Source: Seohaeicola saemankumensis (GTDB taxonomy: Bacteria; Pseudomonadota; Alphaproteobacteria; Rhodobacterales; Rhodobacteraceae). From it: DNA of 64,000 bases. The notes under the pieces are model-generated. The model was not told where the DNA came from. It made no database searches and was given only the letters and a program-made list of their open reading frames with translations. Each line of letters starts with the position of its first letter. Within the stretch, counting starts at the first letter, position 1. Made by a program: the position numbers and the translations under genes. The stretch spans positions 62,001-126,000 of the forward strand of contig NZ_JBHTKR010000006.1 in NCBI RefSeq assembly GCF_042678485.1. The letters are read 5' to 3'. Positions 50,184 through 57,790 of this stretch are shown here, piece by piece.

Positions 50184-50801
50184 TCAGATCAGGTGCAGAT
50201 CACGTGCGATCAGGGCGGCATGGGTGCGGTTGCGCGCATCCAGCTTGCGGCTGAGGGTTCTGAAGTGCAGCTTGACCGTCACCTCCTGCACGTCGAGATC
50301 CTGGGCGATTTCCCGGTTGGATTTGCCAGCACAGATACCTTGCAGAACCTCCCGTTCCCGACGGGTCAGCACCGGTGTGCCGCGCGTCTGGGCATCGCCC
50401 GCTGTGTCACCTGTTTCCCGTGGGCGGGCGACGTCCCCAGCCAGAATCCGCTTGATGCGGTCAACCAGGGCGTTCGGCGCCAGCGTCTTGGGCAGATAAT
50501 CCGCCGCACCATCCAGAATCGCGCGATGTTCGATATCCTCGGACGTGGTGCCGGTCAGCAATGCCACGGGTCCGGGGCGGTTCGCCTCGAGGCAGCGGAT
50601 CAGCCCGCTGGGCATCGTCATGCCGGGCATGGTCAGGTCCAGCAGCACAAGATCGAACGCGCCGTCGGTGCCGATGAGCGCCAATGCGCCGTCAAGATCA
50701 CGGCTTTGGCTGACATCCACATCAACTTCTTTGGCAAGGTAGCTTGCAAGCGTTTCGCGCACGAGATCGTGGTCGTCCGCGATCAGTATTCTTGATTTCA
50801 A
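50184..50801 (-). CDS. LuxR/NarL-family response regulator (TTG start)
   Basis: A 205-aa two-domain regulator. Receiver: acidic pair DDHD near the N-terminus, phospho-acceptor Asp in LLDLTMPG, switch Thr in LLTGTTS and Lys in LPKTLAP. C-terminal LuxR helix-turn-helix: LTRREREVLQGICAGKSNREIAQDLDVQEVTVKLHFRTLSRKL. No in-frame ATG or GTG exists near the start; TTG 50801 (MKSRILIADD) with a GGGA site fits the receiver fold. Divergent from the hybrid kinase gene, its likely partner. An inverted repeat in the leader (50821–50850) may add control. Confidence 0.88.
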   Translation of the reverse strand: MKSRILIADDHDLVRETLASYLAKEVDVDVSQSRDLDGALALIGTDGAFDLVLLDLTMPGMTMPSGLIRCLEANRPGPVALLTGTTSEDIEHRAILDGAADYLPKTLAPNALVDRIKRILAGDVARPRETGDTAGDAQTRGTPVLTRREREVLQGICAGKSNREIAQDLDVQEVTVKLHFRTLSRKLDARNRTHAALIARDLHLI

Positions 50802-50820
50802 GTCATCATTCCCGCATTTC

Positions 50821-50850
50821 GCAAAAGCTTTGGCATATCCCCGCTTTTGC
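50821..50850 (-). other. Inverted repeat in the response-regulator leader
   Basis: GCAAAAGC (50821–50828) and GCTTTTGC (50843–50850) form an 8-bp perfect stem with a 14-nt loop, about 20 bp upstream of the TTG start. It could be an mRNA stem near the ribosome-binding site or a protein-binding site. Confidence 0.5.
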
Positions 50851-51042
50851 CTGTTATTAAATCTATGATAATGTCCAAGTTGACTTTTTTCCAGCGCACA
50901 GTTGCCTGATGTCGATGCGAAAACAGATGCTGTGAAAAGCGCGATTGAAATGGCGAGTATCCCGGTTTCATCAGCATCCGGGCCGACGATGAAAACGCGC
51001 CGTGAACAGATGAATGTGGCTTTTGGTGGGGCATGAAGGACC

Positions 51043-53703
51043 GTGACTGAGGAGAACCGTCCTGACGATGCCGGCGACCGTTTCAGGCTGCGTGTCCTGC
51101 CCTTCATTGCCGCCATTTGCGCCACGCTGTCGCTTTCTGTCCTGATGATCCAGATACCCGGCATATGGCGGCAGATCGACAGGTTGAGCCAGGCAGATAT
51201 CCTGGCCATCAGCCGTGCCGCGGATGATCTGGAAGCGACATATCTTGAGATGGAGCTTGGCGTTCTGCAGGCCATGGGCCGCAATGGGCAGGCCATGGAT
51301 CTGTTGCGCGGGCAAGACGACGCCTTGAGGGCCGGGATCGCCCGGCTGGAACAGGCGGTCACCGCGTGGGCGACCTTGCCGGACCCTGCGCTGCTGGCGG
51401 AAACGATGCGATCACTCGACGCCTTCAGCGGCCAAAGCGCGATCCTGTCGGCATCCCTCCGCGCGAATGATGCGGAAGCCACCGACGCGCTGGCGCTTGT
51501 GGTGTCATCGCTCAAGGATACCCGCGCAACGCTTGCCGAAGTGCTGGACGCCACCGACCGGATGATTGCCCTGAATGACGTGAAGGCCCGAAGCGACCTT
51601 GGGCGTTCGCTGTTCCTGCTTGTGGTGGCCACGGTGCTGCTGTTCGCCTCGACCGCTGTTCTGGCCTCGGTTTTCTGGCGGCTCTACCGGATCAACCTGC
51701 AAAGGGTAAAGGAAAACCGTCTGGTCAGCGCACGGCTGGAAACGGTTGTGGATACCTCGCAGGATGCGATCATCGTGACCGATCCGTCAGGCAGCATCAC
51801 GGGGTTCAGCCGTGCGGCCGAAACCATCTTCGGCATGGCCGGCAGCATCGCCCGCGGGCGCATGATCGGCGACATGATAAGCGAGGCCGACGGCCGCGCC
51901 CTGTCACCGGAGCGGATGGGCAGGGCGCAGGTCCAGCGCATGCAGATGGTCGGCCGCGATGCGGTCGGCAGCGAATTTCCGGTCGAGGTATCGCTTGGCA
52001 CAGCCCTGCGGGACGGCAATACGATCCATGTCCTTTTTCTGCGCGACATCTCTGCCCGGCTTGCGGCGGAACAGGATTTGCGCGCCTCGCGCGACAAGGC
52101 GCTGGCCAGTGAACGCGCCAAGGCGCATTTCCTGGCGGTGATGAGCCACGAGATGCGTACACCGCTGACCGGCATCCTTGGCGCGATCGAATTGATGCAG
52201 ACGAATGCCGACGGTCTGGACAGGAAGGACTACCTGGATATCCTTCAATCATCGGGCGAGCTTTTGCTGGGCCATATCAACGATGTGCTGGACCTGACCG
52301 AGATCGAGTCCATGGGCATCAATCTGACAGAGCGCGCCTTCGATCTGGATGCGCTTCTGGACGAGGTGACACGCAGTCTCAGGCCATCGGCGGAACGTCA
52401 GTCCAGCACCCTCACATTGCACAAATCCGCCCCCGGGCTGGGATGGTTCCGCGGCGATCCGGTGCGTATCCGCCAAATCCTTATCAACCTGATCGGCAAC
52501 GCCATCAAGTTCACCCTCAAGGGCAGCATTGACATCGAGGTGCATGTCGCCCCCGACACCGAGGGTCTGGTACTGGACCGCCAGCGGATCGAGATACAGA
52601 TCGCCGATACCGGAACCGGGATCGCGCAGAACCAGCTTGACCGCATCTTCGAGGATTTCGTCCGGCTTGAGGACACGGCCACGCGCAAGACCGAAGGCAC
52701 CGGATTGGGGCTTGGCATCGTCAAGCGCCTGGTCAACGCCATGGGCGGCAAACTGGGGGCCGAAAGCGTTCTGGGCGCGGGAAGCCTGTTCTGGGTAAGC
52801 CTGCCGCTGCCCCCGGTCGAATTGCCCGTGGACCTTGGCACGGCCGAGACTGACCCGTCGGATGTGCCCCGGTCCAAGGTTCTGGTGGTCGAGGACAACG
52901 CCATCAATCGTTTCATTCTGCGGCAGATGTTGACACGGGACGGGCACCACGTGGCCGAAGCGTCCGATGGCGGCGAAGGGGTCGCCCTTGCCGCAGCCGA
53001 GACCTTTGACCTGATCCTGATGGACATCAACATGCCCCAGATGAATGGCGTTCAGGCCGCCCAGGCCATTCGCTCGGGCAAGGGCAAATCCGCCGGCGCG
53101 CGGATCGTGGCGCTGACCGCGCATGTCTTTGATCATGATCTGCGACGCTTCAGGGATGCCGGCATGGATGATGTCGTCATCAAACCCCTGCGCTGGGATG
53201 GTCTGCGGCGGGTGATACGGGGCAGTCAGGCCGCCGCCGCAGGGGGGCAACCGGACGAGGCGGCCCTGACCGGCGGCGCATCTTCGCCACCATTGCTGGA
53301 CCGGGACGTTCTGACCCATTTGCAGGATACGCTGGGCCCTGAACAACTTGGCCGGCTGCTGGACAGGTTCACCACCGAGGCCGAAACCGCCCTTGCCGAG
53401 ATCCGCGACGGTCTTGAAGGGTCCCGTCAGGTGCTGCGCGACCGTCTGCATGGTTTCGCGGGGGCCAGCGCAACATTCGGCGCACGCCGTCTTCACAGTC
53501 ATCTTGGCATGCTCGAGGATGAGGTGCTTGCGATGGCGGCCACCGATCTTGCACGCCTACCGGTCCGGCTGGAAGGTCTGTGGGATCTCACCCGCAGGGA
53601 AGTGCGCGCCGTGCGCGCATCGCTGCCCGGCGTCGCCCGCACTGCCGAAATCCGTCTGAAAGGTCCGTTGCGCGACGCAAACGATCCGCGCCGGATGATC
53701 TGA
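51043..53703 (+). CDS. Hybrid sensor histidine kinase with PAS, receiver and Hpt domains
   Basis: An 886-aa inner-membrane kinase. TM1 about residues 18–38, a helical periplasmic sensor of about 150 residues, TM2 about 190–213, PAS about 230–340, HisKA with phospho-His369 (MSHEMRTP), HATPase_c (LINLIGNAIKF, TGTGI, GTGLGLGI), receiver with Asp661 (LMDINMPQ), and a C-terminal Hpt domain with His803 (RLHGFAGASATFGA). This His–Asp–His layout resembles TorS/ArcB-type phosphorelays, with the divergent LuxR regulator as the final Asp. GTG start at 51043 with an AAGGA site. The signal is not recognisable from the sequence. Confidence 0.9.
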   Translation: MTEENRPDDAGDRFRLRVLPFIAAICATLSLSVLMIQIPGIWRQIDRLSQADILAISRAADDLEATYLEMELGVLQAMGRNGQAMDLLRGQDDALRAGIARLEQAVTAWATLPDPALLAETMRSLDAFSGQSAILSASLRANDAEATDALALVVSSLKDTRATLAEVLDATDRMIALNDVKARSDLGRSLFLLVVATVLLFASTAVLASVFWRLYRINLQRVKENRLVSARLETVVDTSQDAIIVTDPSGSITGFSRAAETIFGMAGSIARGRMIGDMISEADGRALSPERMGRAQVQRMQMVGRDAVGSEFPVEVSLGTALRDGNTIHVLFLRDISARLAAEQDLRASRDKALASERAKAHFLAVMSHEMRTPLTGILGAIELMQTNADGLDRKDYLDILQSSGELLLGHINDVLDLTEIESMGINLTERAFDLDALLDEVTRSLRPSAERQSSTLTLHKSAPGLGWFRGDPVRIRQILINLIGNAIKFTLKGSIDIEVHVAPDTEGLVLDRQRIEIQIADTGTGIAQNQLDRIFEDFVRLEDTATRKTEGTGLGLGIVKRLVNAMGGKLGAESVLGAGSLFWVSLPLPPVELPVDLGTAETDPSDVPRSKVLVVEDNAINRFILRQMLTRDGHHVAEASDGGEGVALAAAETFDLILMDINMPQMNGVQAAQAIRSGKGKSAGARIVALTAHVFDHDLRRFRDAGMDDVVIKPLRWDGLRRVIRGSQAAAAGGQPDEAALTGGASSPPLLDRDVLTHLQDTLGPEQLGRLLDRFTTEAETALAEIRDGLEGSRQVLRDRLHGFAGASATFGARRLHSHLGMLEDEVLAMAATDLARLPVRLEGLWDLTRREVRAVRASLPGVARTAEIRLKGPLRDANDPRRMI

Positions 53704-53825
53704 AGACCTGATCAACACTCTTTTAGGTTATTGCTTCAGGAAGGCCGTTATCAAGGGGCGGTGAAGAAATAAAATATTGAAAAAAAAATTTCGCTTGATT
53801 GGCTTCTGGATGTACAACTTTAGCG

Positions 53826-54413
53826 CTACTTTGGGTTTGTTTCGGGATTTGAGGCTTCTTGATTGGAAGCGACAGTTTCATTGCCCTCTGCAACCCACAG
53901 CCATTCTCTGAATGCCTTGCGTCTTTGGGCTTGGGCCTCGCCAATGTATCGTTTCAACAACCTTTGCCTTCCCCTATTCGCAACAAGCTTTTCCAGAAGA
54001 GACATTATTGATACTAGTGACCGAACTCCTTTTTCTGAAATTGCTCCGTGATCAAGCGCGCCAAATAAGTGCTGCGCCGCCTCTTGTGCCCCTTTTGGAT
54101 TGTCAGGCTCACAAGATCGCTCAGCTTCAAAGGCCTGAAGGGCGCGTTCAGCTGCAACCAGCTTTGTTTCCGCCTCTGCAAGAGCCAGCGCCCGAAATTC
54201 CATTTCGTCCCGTGGGACGAAACCCCTCATCGGGCGTGACGGATCATCCAGAATAATGGCAAGCCAACAGGCGATACTTTCGGGGTCGGGGCGCCCAGTG
54301 GCGCCATGCCTGATCGCATTCGCTGCAACGACAGACTTGCCCTGGGCGGTCTTGGGGCCTGTGCTTTTCTGTGCATTTGCCTTGTTTCGAACCGCGATCT
54401 TGACATTGCTCAT
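53826..54413 (-). CDS. Conserved hypothetical protein with N-terminal STGPKT motif
   Basis: A 195-aa soluble protein. The N-terminus carries the pattern NKANAQKSTGPKTAQGKSVVAANAIRHGA, a short basic block that recurs in many bacterial hypothetical proteins and has no assigned role. The middle (EFRALALAEAETKLVAAERALQAFEAERS) is a likely coiled-coil. Positively charged with the motif Gly/Pro/Lys, it may bind nucleic acid or the ribosome, but this is only inference. It lies 11 bp downstream of the 212-aa gene on the same strand; both genes are less GC-rich at third positions than their neighbours. Confidence 0.75.
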   Translation of the reverse strand: MSNVKIAVRNKANAQKSTGPKTAQGKSVVAANAIRHGATGRPDPESIACWLAIILDDPSRPMRGFVPRDEMEFRALALAEAETKLVAAERALQAFEAERSCEPDNPKGAQEAAQHLFGALDHGAISEKGVRSLVSIMSLLEKLVANRGRQRLLKRYIGEAQAQRRKAFREWLWVAEGNETVASNQEASNPETNPK

Positions 54414-54424
54414 TCCTTGATCAC

Positions 54425-55063
54425 CTAGGCCTGGATCGGGCGGGCTCTTTGAAGCAGGTCGTAATCACGCTTGACCTCGCGCCGACGTTTCTCCAACTGC
54501 TGAACCTTGCTATCGTGGTCCGTCACCGAGCTGCGGGAGGACCGATAGGCTTCCTTCATCAAGTCAAATGGCTCCAGACCGAGAGAAGCGATTTCTTGAT
54601 GTGCTGCGATCCGGGTCTGAATATCATCGGAAATTGCACGATCCGCCAGGGCGAGACCTGCCGCCAAGGCGTCTTCCTCATCAAAGTCATCTGGTGGCTG
54701 CCAATCTTGCTTCGTTCCGCCAGCACGTATATGTGCATCCCACTGTTCATCAACACCGACCTCGTGTTCGTATTGGAGATATGCTGCGACGGCCTTGCAG
54801 ATCTCGTCCCGGATGATGTCGCGCAGTCCCGTCTCGCGCATGCGCCTCTGCAGCAATAGCTCCCATTCTATGGATACGAGGTTTTCCGCCACAACACATT
54901 CGTAGGGTGTTGTCGGGGCGAGATCCTGAGTTAGCGCTGTGTGAAACGCAAGGAATGAGCCTGGCTCTTCCCCGATGATCTGATCTCTGCCGGGCAGTAT
55001 GTCTGCGAAAGAGGTCAGGTTGAACCGACCGGGGTCAGGCGCGACGATGGTTTTCTTTGGCAT
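54425..55063 (-). CDS. Conserved hypothetical protein, partner of the STGPKT protein
   Basis: A 212-aa soluble protein. It shows PGRFNLTSFADILPGRDQIIGEEPGSFLAFHTALTQDLAPTTPYECVVAENLVSIEWELLLQRRMRETGLRDIIRDEI, an acidic central segment (DDFDEEDALAAGLALAD), and a basic C-terminal helix (QLEKRRREVKRDYDLLQRA). No known catalytic motif or membrane segment. The PTTPYECVVAENLVSIEWEL block appears to be the family core. It is the first gene of the two-gene unit; ATG 55063 has a purine-rich but unusual leader. I recognise the pairing from other alphaproteobacteria but know no function. Confidence 0.75.
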   Translation of the reverse strand: MPKKTIVAPDPGRFNLTSFADILPGRDQIIGEEPGSFLAFHTALTQDLAPTTPYECVVAENLVSIEWELLLQRRMRETGLRDIIRDEICKAVAAYLQYEHEVGVDEQWDAHIRAGGTKQDWQPPDDFDEEDALAAGLALADRAISDDIQTRIAAHQEIASLGLEPFDLMKEAYRSSRSSVTDHDSKVQQLEKRRREVKRDYDLLQRARPIQA

Positions 55064-55635
55064 TTTTTCATTTCCACGAAGCTATCGATCTATTGCTGAA
55101 GACTGCTTCGTTGCATCTGCCATTTTGCATGGCTACTATATCTTGCTTAATGCAAAAATTCAACACCGATATCTTGATTGGTGTATTACGGGTTTCTTTT
55201 TAGCTCAAAAGTATATCGTTACATCAACCAATAGTGTCATCTTAAGCTCGACTGGTTTAGGCGAGTTCACAAGTGCCGAGGCTTGTTTCTTACGAGGTGA
55301 CGGAATTATGGCGAGCGTGTTGCCGTTGATCTCTGTGCATCGACCCGGAGTTAAACCCGGACCCATAAAGTTTCAAACTTAGGGACTTGCGCAAACCTCA
55401 AGGTGGTAGGTGCAGCCTCGTCTGCCTGCAACTTGAAGAGCGATCGGCACGCCCCAGCCACATGATTTATACATGTGACAGGGGAGCTTGCGCGCGGCTT
55501 GTCCTGTCTCGTCGCGCTAAAAACAACAATTGACTGAAGGGATGCAGCGCACCGTGAACGAATGCCCTGCAAAGGCCGTAAATCCGACCCAAAATGGCCA
55601 ATTCCCCCGGGCAGATTTATAGATAACAGGAAACA
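55064..55635. other. AT-richer gap without supported genes
   Basis: 572 bp. No tRNA-like or structural-RNA signal. It contains a small palindrome AAGTTTCAAACTT (about 55369–55381), a CACATG…CATGTG repeat (about 55459–55477) and clear promoter-like AT stretches, probably the start regions of the divergent cassette and of the M50 protease. An ORF at 54999–55382 overlaps the 54425–55063 gene in antisense and is not supported. Confidence 0.5.
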
Positions 55636-56436
55636 ATGAGGCCTGAAATGCTGGAAATTCTATCTGCTGCGCTGATTTCTGTGCTGACATTGCGCGCTCT
55701 GGCGGGGTCAATTGTCACAACCGGTGGACGGCTTGCGCTGCCGCAACTCGACCTTGGATCCCTGCGCCTATGGATCCTGCTGTCCTTGGCGGCAGTCCTC
55801 GTTTTCAAGCCACTTTACGGATCCGCGTTGGTTCTCGCGCTCTTGCTTCACGAAATGGGACATGTCATGGCGCATCGGCTTTTGGGGCACGAGGATGCGC
55901 GTTTCCGCCTTGCACCGCTGTTTACGACCACCCCGATTTCCGAACGCACAATTCCTAGCCATGCGCGGGATTTCTTCGTGACCATCATGGGGGCGGGCTT
56001 CAGCCTTGTGCCGATGATCGTGACCCTTGTTGCCGCCGACATGGTCAAAACCGTCGCGCCGGGACTTGCGAGCATCCTTATTGCCATCGGATCGGCGATC
56101 GGCGCTCTGAACTTCATCAACCTGTTGCCGCTTCTGCCGCTGGACGGGGGGCGCTGCCTGCGCCAGATCCTGGTTACGCTGAGCCCACGAACCGGTCTGC
56201 ATATCCTGCTGTCCTTGTCAGCCTGCGCGGCAGCCGTGTCGTTCGTACAAGAGTCCCTGTCTTTGATCGCGTTGGTTTGCCTGGGCGGTCTTGTCTTCTT
56301 CCGTCCTGAACCTGCCATCAGTGACAAGGCGCCCATGTCCAAGGGCATGGCGGCACTGGCGCTTGCAGCCTATGGCTTCACAATGGCCGCACATGCTACC
56401 GGTGGATGGTGGCTGATCCGCTGGTATTTCTGGTAA
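55636..56436 (+). CDS. Site-2-protease-like membrane metalloprotease (M50)
   Basis: A 266-aa integral membrane protein with about six helices. Zinc motif HEMGH (His72, Glu73, His76) sits in helix two and the third ligand is Asp170 in LLPLDGG. It has no PDZ domain. M50 proteases cut transmembrane segments, usually of anti-sigma factors or signal peptides. It lies immediately before the Tad genes on the same strand but 145 bp away; a link to pilus biogenesis is possible but unproven. AGGAAA site precedes ATG 55636. Confidence 0.85.
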   Translation: MRPEMLEILSAALISVLTLRALAGSIVTTGGRLALPQLDLGSLRLWILLSLAAVLVFKPLYGSALVLALLLHEMGHVMAHRLLGHEDARFRLAPLFTTTPISERTIPSHARDFFVTIMGAGFSLVPMIVTLVAADMVKTVAPGLASILIAIGSAIGALNFINLLPLLPLDGGRCLRQILVTLSPRTGLHILLSLSACAAAVSFVQESLSLIALVCLGGLVFFRPEPAISDKAPMSKGMAALALAAYGFTMAAHATGGWWLIRWYFW

Positions 56437-56580
56437 TAAACGATATCCAAAAGCATGGATGTATTTTTGGTTAGTGATAAATAAGGCACAGGGACTTCAA
56501 GCAGATGTTCACGCCAGTTTACAGATGCATGTCGTTCAATTTATCGTTCCTTTAATTGAGCAGCAAAGTTGGGCCGAAAA

Positions 56581-57102
56581 ATGCGAGCCACTATCATGAT
56601 TGTATCCCTGATGGGACTTGCCGCCTGTACGGAAGGTGGCATTGCGAACTTCTCGTCCTTCGGAGATAAAGCGTCGACGATATCTGACACATCTGACCGC
56701 GACTATTACCCGGACGATCAGTTGCTTGTCGCAGCAAAGCTTCAGTTCCAGAACGACAACTATGGCAAGGCCAACAGCTTGTTCAAGCGGGCGCTGGACG
56801 TGGCGCCAAATGACCCTCAGGCGCTGCTGGGCTATGCGGCCACATCCGATATGTTGCGTCGCTTTGACCAATCCGACATGGCTTATCGCAAGCTGCAGCC
56901 GATCATCGGGAACCGGATCGAGTTTCACAACAACTATGGCTATTCTCAGTTGCTGCGAGGCAACCTTCAGGTGGCGCGTCGCCATTTCCTAATTGCCTAT
57001 GAGATGGACCCCAGCAATGAATTCTCGGCCAACAATCTCGAACTGCTACGCAATTCGGTGAATTACCAGCGCCGCTCGCGTGGTGATCTGCGCGGGATCT
57101 AA
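56581..57102 (+). CDS. tadD: TadD-like TPR lipoprotein of the Flp pilus system
   Basis: A 173-aa lipoprotein. Signal with lipobox LAAC (Cys16) is followed by about three tetratricopeptide units (QFQNDNYGKANSLFKRALDVAPNDP; NYGYSQLLRGNLQVARRHFLIAYEMDP). TadD proteins act at the outer membrane in assembly of the Tad secretin. ATG 56581 is preferred to the TTG at 56569. It precedes the prepilin peptidase gene by 30 bp. Confidence 0.87.
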   Translation: MRATIMIVSLMGLAACTEGGIANFSSFGDKASTISDTSDRDYYPDDQLLVAAKLQFQNDNYGKANSLFKRALDVAPNDPQALLGYAATSDMLRRFDQSDMAYRKLQPIIGNRIEFHNNYGYSQLLRGNLQVARRHFLIAYEMDPSNEFSANNLELLRNSVNYQRRSRGDLRGI

Positions 57103-57132
57103 GGGATCACAGGGGATCGGACGAACTGAGCC

Positions 57133-57618
57133 ATGGCAGTAGCCTATCAGATCATGATTTGGTTCTGTTTTGGTTTCCTTCTGTATCTGGCTTGGCAGGA
57201 TTTCCTGACTTTCCGTATCCGCAACCGTGATGTTCTGATTTTTTCGGGCATGGTTCTGGCGCTACTTGCCTTGCGTGGGTTTGAAGGTGCGCTTCCTGAT
57301 GTTATGGCAGGGCTGCTCTTGTTTGGGCTGGGCTTCGTCATGTGGTTGCTGGGCGCCATGGGGGCAGGGGACGTCAAGCTTTACCTGCCTCTCGGTGTCT
57401 TCGTGGGTTGGTCGATGCTGCCGATCTATGTAGTGTTCCTGCTGCTGGGCTCAGTGCTGCTGCTGATGTCGATCCTGGCGGCGCGGCGGTTTCCCTCGGA
57501 AAAGGGGCTCCTGCGCGCGCGTCTTACGAAGATAGCGAGAACCAAGGGCGTACCTTATGCTGTGCCGATGGCCTTTGGCGCGATACTGACCATGTTGCCG
57601 CATGCCATCCAAATGTGA
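57133..57618 (+). CDS. cpaA: Prepilin peptidase TadV/CpaA (A24)
   Basis: A 161-aa membrane aspartyl protease that cuts Flp prepilins. The two catalytic Asp are in DFLTFRIRNRD and GAGDVKLYLP, and five to six helices are predicted. Short TadV/CpaA form without the N-methylation domain. Presumed substrate is the Flp pilin at 61343. Confidence 0.9.
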   Translation: MAVAYQIMIWFCFGFLLYLAWQDFLTFRIRNRDVLIFSGMVLALLALRGFEGALPDVMAGLLLFGLGFVMWLLGAMGAGDVKLYLPLGVFVGWSMLPIYVVFLLLGSVLLLMSILAARRFPSEKGLLRARLTKIARTKGVPYAVPMAFGAILTMLPHAIQM

Positions 57619-57700
57619 TCAAGCCTTGGTTTACAGAGTGCACGGCTTTCGGCATAGTGATAAAATGAAGAAGGTAGGCGCAAATTTGCAGGTTTTCCTA

Positions 57701-57724
57701 GACCGGCAGATTTGGTTGCCGGTC
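57701..57724 (+). other. Hairpin upstream of the tadG-like gene
   Basis: 8-bp perfect stem (GACCGGCA/TGCCGGTC) with loop GATTTGGT, in the 172-bp gap between cpaA and tadG. No T run, so more likely an operator or mRNA stem than a terminator. Confidence 0.5.
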
Positions 57725-57790
57725 CTATTAGTTGCCGGAAACGCGCCTTCTTCCATCATCAGTTACGCCCTTTGCTAAAGGACTGTCCTA

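Noticed and set aside
50870..50900. TTGACT–TGCCTG promoter-like pair before the hybrid kinase
   Set aside because: The -10 half does not match well and several other AT-rich placements are equally good, so no promoter is called.
54999..55382. 127-aa ORF on the plus strand
   Set aside because: It overlaps the start of the 54425–55063 gene in antisense, has no convincing ribosome-binding site and its translation shows no domain or composition typical of real proteins.
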